Source: CAYNST01 sp964434105 (GTDB taxonomy: Bacteria; Pseudomonadota; Gammaproteobacteria; Pseudomonadales; Cellvibrionaceae). From it: DNA of 64,000 bases. The stretch covers positions 1 through 64,000 of the forward strand of contig CAYSTJ010000017.1 of assembly GCA_964434105.1 (NCBI GenBank), in the 5' to 3' direction. The translations under genes and the position numbers were made by a program. Under the pieces are notes generated by a model. That model searched no databases. It worked only from the letters and a program-made list of their open reading frames with translations, and was not told the DNA's origin. Below, in pieces: positions 26,280-35,411 of this stretch. The first letter of the stretch is position 1. Each line of letters starts with the position of its first letter.

Positions 26280-27581
26280 TCAGGCGGCATGATTGTCCCA
26301 CTGTAAGTCATCCTTGCTGACGGTTTCTGCCGCAAGAATACGATTAAGGTCGGATTCCGGTAAACAAACCGCCATCTCGCAGGATCCGTCTTCGAGATAC
26401 TGCTCGCTGAGAACAGCGTGTGCACGGTGCAGACGTGCGCGCAAACTGCCCATATGTCCGGGTAGTCTCACCACGCCATTAAACAGTTTATCCGCCACTC
26501 GTTCAGCGACAGCCTGCTTCAGTAAATCCAGTCCGAGCTTATGCTGTGCCGAAATCCAGACCGCAACCGGCTTGCCATCGGCGTCCCGTTCAACGCGCGG
26601 CGGCATGTTTTCCAGCAGATCACATTTGTTGTAAACCAGAATCTGCGGAATATGATCGGCATGTATATCGGCCAGCACCGTGCCGACGTCATCAATCTGC
26701 TGCGCGCGCTCTGCCGCTGCCACATCGATGACATGCAGCAACAGGTCGGCACTCGCCGCCTCTTCCAGCGTGGCCCGGAAAGCCTCTACCAACCGGTGGG
26801 GCAACTGGCTGATAAACCCGACCGTGTCCGCCAGTATGACCGGACCAACCCCATCGAGTTCCAGGCGGCGCATGGTGGGGTCGAGCGTTGCGAACAGCTG
26901 GTCTTCCGCGTAAACATGGGAGTCCGTCAGCGAATTGAACAGGGTGGACTTTCCGGCGTTGGTATAACCCACCAGGGATACGGTCGGTATTTCTGCCCGG
27001 GAACGGGAGCGCCGACCCTGCTCCCGCTGTCTGCGAACTTTTTCCAGCCGCTTTTCTATTGTACTGATACGGGCGCGCAACAGGCGACGGTCCGTTTCCA
27101 GCTGGGTTTCACCCGGTCCCCGTAAACCGATACCGCCCTTTTGCCGCTCAAGGTGGGTCCAGCCGCGAACCAGCCGGGTGGACATGTGCCGCAACTGGGC
27201 CAACTCAACCTGAAGCTTGCCTTCATGCGTTCGGGCGCGCTGTGCGAATATATCCAGAATCAAACCGGTGCGGTCGAGCACGCGGCATTGCAGCTCCTTT
27301 TCCAGGTTTCGCTCCTGGCTGGGACTGAGAGTATGATTGAATATGACCAGTTCTGCGCCATGCCGTGTTACCAGTTGCCGTAGCTCCTCCAGCTTGCCGG
27401 TGCCCACAAAGAATTTGGCATTGGGCGCGTTACGTGCACCCGATACGAACTCTATTGGATCGCCGCCCGCAGACAACACAAGCTCCTCAAACTCGCGAGG
27501 ATCGCGGACCGTCTTATCCTGATTTATCTCCAGATGAACCAGTACTGACAATTCACCCGAGTCGGGTCGCTCAAAAAACAA
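26280..27581 (-). CDS. hflX: Ribosome-associated GTPase HflX
   Basis: Heat-shock-linked GTPase that splits stalled 70S ribosomes. 433 residues. N-terminal HflX domain (GTGKLEEL, QRARTHEGKLQVELAQL, GPGETQLETDRR), GTPase motifs G1 GYTNAGKST, G3 DTVGFI and G4 NKCD, then a short C-terminal domain. The start is TTG at 27581 (MFFERPDSGE), matching the conserved N-terminus, with GGA upstream. Sits 11 bases after hfq as in the standard gammaproteobacterial cluster. A 288-base gene-free gap to hflK (25992-26279) may hold a separate hflKC promoter. Confidence 0.96.
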   Translation of the reverse strand: MFFERPDSGELSVLVHLEINQDKTVRDPREFEELVLSAGGDPIEFVSGARNAPNAKFFVGTGKLEELRQLVTRHGAELVIFNHTLSPSQERNLEKELQCRVLDRTGLILDIFAQRARTHEGKLQVELAQLRHMSTRLVRGWTHLERQKGGIGLRGPGETQLETDRRLLRARISTIEKRLEKVRRQREQGRRSRSRAEIPTVSLVGYTNAGKSTLFNSLTDSHVYAEDQLFATLDPTMRRLELDGVGPVILADTVGFISQLPHRLVEAFRATLEEAASADLLLHVIDVAAAERAQQIDDVGTVLADIHADHIPQILVYNKCDLLENMPPRVERDADGKPVAVWISAQHKLGLDLLKQAVAERVADKLFNGVVRLPGHMGSLRARLHRAHAVLSEQYLEDGSCEMAVCLPESDLNRILAAETVSKDDLQWDNHAA

Positions 27582-27592
27582 GAATTATCCCT

Positions 27593-27856
27593 TTAGCCTC
27601 CAATTTCTGACTCTTCACCACCAGGTGCATCCGGATTCAGCATGGGTACCCGGACCGGTCGTGACGGCACAACCGTCGAAATGGCGTGCTTGTACACCAT
27701 CTGACTCACTGTATTTTTTAATAAAACGACAAACTGATCGAAGGATTCGACCTGGCCCTGCAGTTTAATACCATTAACAAGATAAATTGAAACGGGAATG
27801 CGCTCTTTGCGCAAAACGTTCAAATAAGGGTCTTGTAAGCTGTGCCCTTTTGACAT
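27593..27856 (-). CDS. hfq: RNA chaperone Hfq
   Basis: Hexameric Sm-like RNA chaperone pairing small RNAs with mRNAs. 87 residues from MSKGHSLQDPYLNVLRKERI, ATG 27856 with GGAGAATCCTC upstream. Sm1 (VSIYLVNGIKLQGQVESFDQ) and Sm2 (YKHAISTVVPSRPV) motifs intact. The C-terminal tail is short. The 133-base gap to miaA presumably contains the hfq promoter. Confidence 0.98.
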   Translation of the reverse strand: MSKGHSLQDPYLNVLRKERIPVSIYLVNGIKLQGQVESFDQFVVLLKNTVSQMVYKHAISTVVPSRPVRVPMLNPDAPGGEESEIGG

Positions 27857-27989
27857 GAGGATTCTCCTTACTGGAATGGATAAAATTAATGTCTGGCCGG
27901 CATCCCAACTGATATCCAGCGGCACTCAGGCAGACTCAATGCGTATAAAAACTGAACAGTGGTTACATCCTTCGCAGGGTGTCAGCCCA

Positions 27990-28967
27990 TTATATGGTTC
28001 TTATGCCCTTAAAGTTCAAGACTTCTTTTAAAATTTCCTCGACATGCAGCGTTTCGCCGGCTTCTGTGGTCGTATATAACCAGTGCAAGTCCTTCCAGCC
28101 GCGCAACCAGGTTAACTGACGCTTTGCCAGCTGGCGGGTCGCCGCGATTCCCGCCGCCTTCATGGCATTGTATTCCAGTAAGCCGTCCAGGTATTGCCAT
28201 ACCTGACGATAGCCAACCGCCCGCATGGCCGGCAACCCCGGGTGCAAATCGCCCCGTCGGTACAAAACCTCCACTTCTTCGATCAGACCCTCTTTCAGCA
28301 TGGCCTCAAAGCGCCGCTCGATGCGTTGGTGCAAGATTTCGCGCCGCCTTGGTGTTAGCGCCACCTGCAGCCAGTCATACTGCGACAGCAGCCCGGTCCC
28401 CGCCGTCGCCTGCCAGGTGCTCAGGGCGACACCCGTTGCCCGATAGACCTCCAGGGCCCGGCTGATACGTTGGGAATGATTGGGGTGCAGGCGTGCGGCG
28501 GTGTCCGGATCAACCTGTTGCAGCGCCTGGTGCATGGCAGGCCACCCCCGCTCCGCCGCTTCCTGCTCGATCGCCGCGCGTATGGCCGCATCGCTGGCGG
28601 GCATCGGTGAAAGCCCTTCCAGCAGTGCCCTGAAGTACAGCATGGTGCCGCCCGCCAATATCGGTAAACGGCCCCGCGCACGCACCGCGTCAATACTGTC
28701 AGCTGCATCGCGGACGAAATCCGCCGCGGTATAGGGCCTGGCCGGGTCGCAAATGTCGATCAGATGATGCGGTACCCGTTCACGCTGCGCCGCGTCGGGT
28801 TTCGCGGTACCGATATCCATTCCCCGGTACACCAGGGCGGAATCAACGCTGATGATTTCACCGTTCAGGGTGTCTGCCAGAGCCAGCGCGAGATCGGTCT
28901 TGCCAGAGGCTGTCGGCCCCATCAGGGCAATGACCGGTGGGCGCGGCATAATGACGTCACTGGCCAC
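27990..28967 (-). CDS. miaA: tRNA dimethylallyltransferase
   Basis: Transfers a dimethylallyl group to A37 of tRNAs reading UNN codons. 325 residues. P-loop LMGPTASGKTDLA near residue 16, substrate motifs DSALVYRGMDIGTAKPD and GGTMLYFRALLEGLSPMP. The GTG start at 28967 overlaps the mutL stop region by 11 bases; the in-frame ATG at 28949 would leave too few residues before the P-loop compared with the family. Confidence 0.96.
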   Translation of the reverse strand: MASDVIMPRPPVIALMGPTASGKTDLALALADTLNGEIISVDSALVYRGMDIGTAKPDAAQRERVPHHLIDICDPARPYTAADFVRDAADSIDAVRARGRLPILAGGTMLYFRALLEGLSPMPASDAAIRAAIEQEAAERGWPAMHQALQQVDPDTAARLHPNHSQRISRALEVYRATGVALSTWQATAGTGLLSQYDWLQVALTPRRREILHQRIERRFEAMLKEGLIEEVEVLYRRGDLHPGLPAMRAVGYRQVWQYLDGLLEYNAMKAAGIAATRQLAKRQLTWLRGWKDLHWLYTTTEAGETLHVEEILKEVLNFKGIRTI

Positions 28968-30819
28968 GCTGAAACAGCGCGTCCAGCTGCGTCAGTGACA
29001 TTTGCTTCCAGGTCGGTCGCCCATGATTGCATTGGCCGCTGCGCTCAGTCGCTTCCATATCGCGCAACAGAGCGTTCATTTCTGGCAGGCTCAATTTTCG
29101 ATTGGCCCGAACGCTGCCGTGACAGGCCATGGTACTCAACACTTCGTTAAGGTGGTCTTCAATTCGCCGGGTCGTGCCGTGTTCAACCAGATCGGACAGA
29201 ACGTCGCGCAGCAATAATTCGATATCGGCGCGATTAAGCAACACCGGCACCTCGCGTACACATACGGATTCCGGCCCTACCCGCTCCACAGTAAAACCCA
29301 ACTGCCGAAACAGGGTCGCATTGTCCTCCGCCAAACCCGCTTCCTTGTCGCTGACTGCAATAGTCACGGGCACCAACAGGGGTTGTGACTGAATGCCGCT
29401 GCCGGCGACCTGGGTTTTCATGCGTTCATAAGTCACCCGCTCGTGCGCTGCGTGCATATCGACCACGATCAGGCCGGCGACATTTTCGGCGAGAATGTAG
29501 ATGCCTTTTAACTGCGCAATGGCATAACCCAAAGGCGGCACAGGATCATCGTCCGCTGGTGCGTAGGCCATATGACTACCCGTAAATCCGCGCTGCCCGT
29601 TGTTGAACTGCGGGCGGGTCTGCGGTGACCAGGGTTGCGGGTGTCCGGTGGATGCCTGATAGCCCGCCCGTGCGTCCGCCACCTCGAATCTGTCCGGCGC
29701 AACGGCCGGCGGCGGGTCGCTGGCGCAGGTAAATTGCATGGGCGACTGCAGTGGCGTCGATTGTGGCTCCGGCGCTGCCATTGTGGTATCCACGGCTGGC
29801 GCCACATCCGGTGCAGGACGGACATCGGCGAGCGCACGGTGGAGACTGCTGAAAAGAAAGTCGTGCACCAGCCGGGAATCCCGGAATCGAACTTCGTGCT
29901 TGGTAGGATGGACATTCACATCCACACTGGCCGGGTCCAGCTCCAGATAGAGCAGATAGGCCGGATGGCGTCCGTGATATAAAACGTCCTGATAGGCCTG
30001 ACGCACCGCGTGGGTGACCAGCTTGTCGCGAATTGCCCGATTATTGACATAGAAATGCTGAAGGTCCGCCTGACTGCGGGAAAATGTCGGCAACGCCACC
30101 CAGCCCGACAGGCGCAGCCCGGCCCGTTCGAATTCAATGGCAACACAGTTGTCCGTAAAGGCCGGACCGCAAATTTGGGCCACGCGGCGGGTTTTTTCCG
30201 CATCTGTCAGCGCCGGGCGCCATAAATGCACTACCCGATTGTTGTTTTTCAGAGACATGCCGACATCAAAATGCGATAACGCCAGCCGTTTCAGAATGTC
30301 TTCAATACGCCCACTCTCCGTCGTTTCGGTTCGTAGAAACTTGCGTCTGGCCGGCGTATTGAAGAACAGGTCCCGAACTTCCACTGTGGTACCCCGCGGG
30401 TGCGCCGCCGGTGACAGTTCGGCCTCCATATCGCGACCTTCTGCACTGACCTGCCAGCCGCAGTCCTGCCCCTCGGTATTGCTGGTAAGCCGAAGTCGTG
30501 ACACTGAACTGATACTCGCCAGTGCCTCGCCGCGAAAACCCAGGCTGTGCACCGACTCCAGGTCTTCCAGCGCCCGGATTTTGCTCGTGGCATGGCGGGA
30601 CAGGGCCAAAGCGAGATCTTCATGATCGATGCCGGCACCATCGTCACGCACGCGCATAAGACGCGTACCACCGGCTTCGATTTCCACGTCTATCTGACGT
30701 GCGCCGGCATCCAGGCTGTTTTCCAGCAGCTCCTTGATAACCGACGCCGGTCGCTCCACGACTTCGCCCGCGGCAATCTGATTGGCGAGACGGGGTGATA
30801 ATAGCTGTATTTTTGGCAT
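28957..30819 (-). CDS. mutL: DNA mismatch repair protein MutL
   Basis: GHKL ATPase that links MutS mismatch recognition to MutH/UvrD or strand incision. About 620 residues. N-terminal motifs: IAAGEVVERPASVIKELLEN, DDGAGIDHEDL, SLGFRGEALASISSV, TTVEVRDLFFNTPARRKFL. A Pro/Ala-rich linker lies at about 335-430. The C-terminal dimerisation domain contains DMHAAHERVTYERMK and ends ACHGSVRANRKL ... CNHGRPTW. ATG 30819 (MPKIQLLSPRLANQIAAGE) fits the family start; a TTG four codons earlier is the alternative. Confidence 0.96.
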   Translation of the reverse strand: MPKIQLLSPRLANQIAAGEVVERPASVIKELLENSLDAGARQIDVEIEAGGTRLMRVRDDGAGIDHEDLALALSRHATSKIRALEDLESVHSLGFRGEALASISSVSRLRLTSNTEGQDCGWQVSAEGRDMEAELSPAAHPRGTTVEVRDLFFNTPARRKFLRTETTESGRIEDILKRLALSHFDVGMSLKNNNRVVHLWRPALTDAEKTRRVAQICGPAFTDNCVAIEFERAGLRLSGWVALPTFSRSQADLQHFYVNNRAIRDKLVTHAVRQAYQDVLYHGRHPAYLLYLELDPASVDVNVHPTKHEVRFRDSRLVHDFLFSSLHRALADVRPAPDVAPAVDTTMAAPEPQSTPLQSPMQFTCASDPPPAVAPDRFEVADARAGYQASTGHPQPWSPQTRPQFNNGQRGFTGSHMAYAPADDDPVPPLGYAIAQLKGIYILAENVAGLIVVDMHAAHERVTYERMKTQVAGSGIQSQPLLVPVTIAVSDKEAGLAEDNATLFRQLGFTVERVGPESVCVREVPVLLNRADIELLLRDVLSDLVEHGTTRRIEDHLNEVLSTMACHGSVRANRKLSLPEMNALLRDMEATERSGQCNHGRPTWKQMSLTQLDALFQRGQ

Positions 30820-30832
30820 TTTCAGATTCAAT

Positions 30833-32290
30833 TCAACTGGCGGGGATCAAGATTTTCTGGCCGACCTTGATCACGTCGGCCTGGGATAGCCCGTTGTGAC
30901 TCAACAGTTTCTGGACGCTGATGTTATAGCGTTTCGCAATACCCGACAACGTGTCCCCCCGTGCAATAACATGTTCGCGCGCGGCAGTCCCGCTATTGAA
31001 CTTCTGCCATGCAACCAGTGATCCGGCCGGCGGCGCATCATAGAAATACCCGTGAATACCATAAAAAATGGCGCGGGCCAACGCCGTGCGATGGTTGCGG
31101 TTATTGAGCTTGGCCGCTTCCTGGGGGTTGGAGATAAAGCCTGTTTCCACCAGGATCGAAGGCACATCCGGCGACTTAAGGACAGCAAAGCCGGCCTGTT
31201 CCACCTGCTTTTTGTGGAGTGGCGTGACTTTCCCCATTTCCCGCAGAACACGGGAACCGACATCCAGGCTATTACCCAGCGTTGCGGTCATGGACAGATC
31301 CACCAGTACACCGGCCAACATATTGTCGACCTCACTCAGCTTCACACCGCCCACGCCGCCAATCAGGTCCGCTTCGTTTTCCTTCTCCGCCAGAAAGCGC
31401 GCGGTTTCGCTGGTCGCTCCACGGCTGGACAGCGCAAAAACAGAGGCACCATGGGCCCGCGGGTTGGTAAAGGCATCAGCATGTATTGATACGAACAGAT
31501 CAGCCCGCTTCTCCCGTGCGCGGTTGCGGCGCTCCTGCAAGGGAATGTAATAGTCGCCGGTTCGTACCATATAGGCTTCGTAACCCGGTTCGGCGTTGAT
31601 CATATCTACCAGCTGCTGGCTGATGGCCAAAACGATGTCCTTCTCGCGTATTCTGCCGGGACCAATAGCCCCCGGGTCTTCTCCACCATGACCGGCATCC
31701 ACCGCAACAATGATATTCCTGCGTTCGGCAATTTCGGTAGATGCTGCCTCAGGTGGTGTTACGGTTGCCGGTTTAGTGTCATCGAACAGATCAAGCACCA
31801 GCCGATCTGCCTTGTCGCCATGCCGCGCCAGGAAAAAACTGCGGCTGCGCGTCTTGCTCTTCAGATCGAGAACTACACGCAGGCTATTGTCTTTATGAAC
31901 GCCGTAACGAATATCGCTGACCGGCGTGTCGGCCAGCGCCACGCGCTTTACCGAGGCCCCCAACACCGCTCCGCTCAAGTCCAATACTACGCGCTCCGGG
32001 TTTTGCAGGGTAAACAGCTTGTGATCTACCGGACCGCTGAGATCGAACACGATGCGGGTACTGTCCGGCGACCGCCACAGGCGCACGCCCTCGACCCTGG
32101 CAGCCCAGGCAGACTGAATACAGGTCAGCAGTAAAAACAGCGTCGCGTACTTTATCCACACCGCGGCCCGTGGTAGCCCCCGGTTAACAGGGCGCCCGGG
32201 CGCGTCGATCATTCGCAGGCCAGCCGGCAGCCCACTGTCTGCCGATTTTGGTCTGCCCCGATTCCATCTGTTCAACGATTCGCTAGACAT
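30833..32290 (-). CDS. N-acetylmuramoyl-L-alanine amidase, AmiB/AmiC type with LysM
   Basis: Periplasmic zinc amidase that cleaves septal peptidoglycan during daughter-cell separation. 485 residues: a long basic N-terminal stretch before the signal-type segment (about 45-63), AMIN domain (about 65-165), Amidase_3 domain with zinc ligands in VDAGHGGEDPGAIGP and SIHADAF and catalytic Glu in ILVETGFISN, then a C-terminal LysM (about 440-483, HVIARGDTLSGIAKRYNIS). It starts within the end of tsaE. A start at Met27 would shorten the odd N-terminal extension. AmiB is the usual gene at this place next to mutL. Confidence 0.93.
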   Translation of the reverse strand: MSSESLNRWNRGRPKSADSGLPAGLRMIDAPGRPVNRGLPRAAVWIKYATLFLLLTCIQSAWAARVEGVRLWRSPDSTRIVFDLSGPVDHKLFTLQNPERVVLDLSGAVLGASVKRVALADTPVSDIRYGVHKDNSLRVVLDLKSKTRSRSFFLARHGDKADRLVLDLFDDTKPATVTPPEAASTEIAERRNIIVAVDAGHGGEDPGAIGPGRIREKDIVLAISQQLVDMINAEPGYEAYMVRTGDYYIPLQERRNRAREKRADLFVSIHADAFTNPRAHGASVFALSSRGATSETARFLAEKENEADLIGGVGGVKLSEVDNMLAGVLVDLSMTATLGNSLDVGSRVLREMGKVTPLHKKQVEQAGFAVLKSPDVPSILVETGFISNPQEAAKLNNRNHRTALARAIFYGIHGYFYDAPPAGSLVAWQKFNSGTAAREHVIARGDTLSGIAKRYNISVQKLLSHNGLSQADVIKVGQKILIPAS

Positions 32291-32747
32291 GGGTCAGCTC
32301 TTCCAGGAGTTGCAGTCCCTTTGCGGATTGCGATTGCAGCCAGGCCCGCCTGGCTCCGCGCTCAACCGCCAGCCGGACCACCAGGTCAGGCGTGGCCACA
32401 AACCCGGCCCCGCGCGCCGGCCATTCGATGATGGCGACACTGCGCTCGGTAAAATAATCTCGGATGCCCATATAATCGAGCTCTTCCGGATCTGTCAGCC
32501 GGTACAAATCAAAATGGTAAACGGTAAAACCCTCAAACTCATACGGTTCCACCAAAGTATAGGTCGGGCTCTTAACTGTGCCTGAATGTCCCAGGCCGGC
32601 CAGCAACCCGCGCGTCAATGTCGTTTTCCCCGCCCCGAGCTCTCCTTCAAGGTATACCACAACGCCGGGCGTCAGCGCCCGGCTGATGGTAAACCCGAGA
32701 TTTTCAGTGGCCGCATGATCCGGCAGCAGGCGTAAAACAGGTTTCAT
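32283..32747 (-). CDS. tsaE: tRNA threonylcarbamoyladenosine biosynthesis ATPase TsaE
   Basis: ATPase of the TsaBDE complex making t6A37 in tRNAs reading ANN codons. 154 residues from MKPVLRLLPDHAATENLG. P-loop GELGAGKTTLTRGLL, conserved VKSPTYTLVEPY and HFDLYRL motifs. Its ATG overlaps the end of nnr by 4 bases, and its end overlaps the amidase start. Confidence 0.95.
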   Translation of the reverse strand: MKPVLRLLPDHAATENLGFTISRALTPGVVVYLEGELGAGKTTLTRGLLAGLGHSGTVKSPTYTLVEPYEFEGFTVYHFDLYRLTDPEELDYMGIRDYFTERSVAIIEWPARGAGFVATPDLVVRLAVERGARRAWLQSQSAKGLQLLEELTHV

Positions 32748-34255
32748 TCGAACAGCAGCTCCCGAATATAGGGGATCAGATCGGTGGCCAGCAAGCCGCG
32801 TATGCCGGTCTCTACGACCGCGAGATCCGCCGCATCGCCGTGGATGCACACCGCGAGCGTCGCGGCATCCATAGCGTCCAGGCCCTGCACCAGTAGTCCG
32901 CCGATCAGCCCACTCAACACGTCGCCGGTGCCGCCTCGCGCCAGGCCGGGGTTACCCACCTTCGCCAGCCGCATGCGCGCCCCATCGTAAATCAACGTGC
33001 CGGCGCCCTTTAACACGACCACGCCGCCCGTTTCACGGTGCAGGGCTTTGATTGCCGCAAACCGATCCACCTGAATATCCTCAACAGTACAGCCCAGCAG
33101 ACGTGCCGCTTCGCCAGGATGCGGGGTGAGCACCCGGGGCACGGAATCGTCGGGTAATTGCTGTTGGCCCTGCGACAGGATATTCAATGCGTCGGCGTCA
33201 AGAACCAGTGGCAGCCCAGTCGCCAGCGCCTGCTGGAGCATTTGTTCCGACCACGGCGACTGCCCCAGCCCCGGCCCCACGACCAGCACGTTCGGCCGTT
33301 TTAAATACGGCTCAAGCGCCTGCCCGGAAACCACGCCGACGGCCATAACCTCGGGACATCGAACAAGGGCGGCCGTCACATGTTCGGGCCGCGTAGAAAG
33401 GCTGACCAGGCCCGGACCGGTCACTGCAGCCGTCTCACTGGCCAGCAAAGCCGCGCCGCCGTACCCGTGATCGCCGCCGATGACCATCACATGTCCAAAC
33501 CGGCCTTTATGCGCGTCGGCATGACGTTGCGGCAACCCGGCCAATAATGCTTCCCGCGCCGGCGCCGAGGCCGCGGGTTCAATATTCTGGTAAACCTCGG
33601 CGGGCACGCCCAGATCGGAGAAATACAGTTGCCCCGTAAAGCGCGGCCCCTGGCCCGTCACCAGGCCTGTCTTGCAGCCAATAAAGGTGACCGTGGCGGT
33701 TGCTTCGACCGCATCGCCTGCCGCAATACCGGTGTCGCCATTCAGCCCCGACGGGATATCGAGGGCCAGTACCGGCAGACCACTGGCGTTAATCCACCTG
33801 ATTGCATCGGTCACGGGACCACGGGCAGCACCCTGTGCGCCTGTGCCCAGCAATGCATCAACGACAACCGCACCGCTGGCCTTCAGCGCCTCAGCCGTCG
33901 CCGGGGAAAATGGCTCGACTTTAACGCCCTCCTGCACAGCAAACTGCCAGGCTGTCCGGGCGTCGTTTTTCAGACCTTGTGGGTCGGACAGATAAAACAA
34001 CGTCACCCGATGGCGCTTCTGCGCCGCCAGTGCGGCGACTATGTATCCATCGCCGCCGTTGTTGCCACCGCCACAGAATACGATCCAATGCTCACTTTCC
34101 GGCCACAGCTCCCGGGCTTTTTCAAACGCGCAACGCCCGGCATTTTTCATCAGGCGTATGCCGGGCATTCCGTGCGCTTCAATGGCACCGCGATCCAGTT
34201 CCCGCACCTGGGAACAGCTGTAGTAATTGCGGGGTATACTGCAGGGTATTGACAT
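32744..34255 (-). CDS. nnr: Bifunctional NAD(P)H-hydrate epimerase/dehydratase
   Basis: Repairs hydrated NADH/NADPH. 503 residues: N-terminal YjeF epimerase domain (about 1-220; VFCGGGNNGGDGYIVAALA, DALLGTGAQGAARGPV) fused to the C-terminal ADP-dependent dehydratase (about 228-500; VIGGDHGYGGAALLASETA, LTPHPGEAARLLG, NPGLARGGTGDVLSGLIGGL). It opens the long minus-strand operon; queG is divergent 49 bases away, so promoters for both lie at 34256-34304. Confidence 0.95.
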   Translation of the reverse strand: MSIPCSIPRNYYSCSQVRELDRGAIEAHGMPGIRLMKNAGRCAFEKARELWPESEHWIVFCGGGNNGGDGYIVAALAAQKRHRVTLFYLSDPQGLKNDARTAWQFAVQEGVKVEPFSPATAEALKASGAVVVDALLGTGAQGAARGPVTDAIRWINASGLPVLALDIPSGLNGDTGIAAGDAVEATATVTFIGCKTGLVTGQGPRFTGQLYFSDLGVPAEVYQNIEPAASAPAREALLAGLPQRHADAHKGRFGHVMVIGGDHGYGGAALLASETAAVTGPGLVSLSTRPEHVTAALVRCPEVMAVGVVSGQALEPYLKRPNVLVVGPGLGQSPWSEQMLQQALATGLPLVLDADALNILSQGQQQLPDDSVPRVLTPHPGEAARLLGCTVEDIQVDRFAAIKALHRETGGVVVLKGAGTLIYDGARMRLAKVGNPGLARGGTGDVLSGLIGGLLVQGLDAMDAATLAVCIHGDAADLAVVETGIRGLLATDLIPYIRELLFE

Positions 34256-34304
34256 AGCTACAAACGCCTAGGGGGAAAACCCCAATTATAGTGTAAAGAC
34301 CATT

Positions 34305-35411
34305 ATGAGTTCAGACGATATCAATGCAGCGCTGGCGCACCAAATTAAATCCTGGGCCAGCGAGCTTGGATTCCAGCAAACCGCCATCACCGACACCAAC
34401 CTGGCTGACGATGCAGACCGGCTCCGAACCTGGCTGCAGAAGAATTATCATGGCCAGATGCAGTGGCTGGCAGAAAATTTTGACAAACGTACACAACCTG
34501 AACAACTGCTGCCCGGTACCTTGCGGGTCATCTGTGTTCGTATGAATTATCTGCCTGGCGATACGCAACAAATAAAGATTTTGAAAAATCCCGAAAAAGC
34601 GTACATATCGCGTTACGCGCTGGGTCGGGACTATCATAAACTGATGCGCCGCCGATTGGCGCAACTTACACAAAAAATACGCGACGCCAACCCGGGCGGT
34701 TCACTCACCCAGCGGCCGTTCGTCGACAGTGCGCCCGTCATGGAGCGAGCATTGGCCGCCAAAGCCGGCATTGGCTGGATAGGCAAGCATACACTGGTGC
34801 TTAATCGGGACGCCGGCAGCTGGTATTTTCTGGGTGAAATCTACACAAGTTTGCTATTGCCGGTCGATAATGCACGTCGGGAAAACCACTGCGGCACCTG
34901 TACCGCGTGCCTGAAAGTCTGCCCGACAGACGCGTTCCCCCGGCCCTATGAGCTTGATGCCAGACGCTGCATTTCCTATCTTACCATCGAAAATAAAGGC
35001 CCGATTCCCCTGGAGTTTCGCGAGCCGATGGGCAACCGGGTGTTCGGCTGCGATGACTGTCAGGCTATTTGCCCCTGGAATAAATTTGCACAGCCTACTG
35101 ATGAAGTGGATTTCCAGCCCCGTCACAATCTGCACAACACCGATTTACTGACCCTGTTCAACTGGAGTGAACAGGAGTTCCTCGCCAACACCGCCGGCTC
35201 CCCGATTCGCCGCATCGGCTATGAAAGCTGGTTGCGCAATCTTGCGGTAGGCCTCGGCAACGCGCCGCCGGATATTCGGATAATCGAAGCGCTGCAGACA
35301 CGGCGCAACGCAGTCAGCACCATGGTGCAGGAGCACATCGACTGGGCGCTGCATCGCCAGAATAATCCTCACCTGCCGCGCCGCCGCAAAATTCGTCATC
35401 ATCAACGATAG
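34305..35411 (+). CDS. queG: Epoxyqueuosine reductase
   Basis: Cobalamin and iron-sulfur enzyme for the last step of queuosine synthesis in tRNA. 368 residues. Two 4Fe-4S cluster motifs: HCGTCTACLKVCPTDAF and GCDDCQAICPWNKFA; conserved RYALGRDYHKLMR and KAGIGWIGKHTLVLN. Divergent from nnr, as in E. coli. Confidence 0.96.
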   Translation: MSSDDINAALAHQIKSWASELGFQQTAITDTNLADDADRLRTWLQKNYHGQMQWLAENFDKRTQPEQLLPGTLRVICVRMNYLPGDTQQIKILKNPEKAYISRYALGRDYHKLMRRRLAQLTQKIRDANPGGSLTQRPFVDSAPVMERALAAKAGIGWIGKHTLVLNRDAGSWYFLGEIYTSLLLPVDNARRENHCGTCTACLKVCPTDAFPRPYELDARRCISYLTIENKGPIPLEFREPMGNRVFGCDDCQAICPWNKFAQPTDEVDFQPRHNLHNTDLLTLFNWSEQEFLANTAGSPIRRIGYESWLRNLAVGLGNAPPDIRIIEALQTRRNAVSTMVQEHIDWALHRQNNPHLPRRRKIRHHQR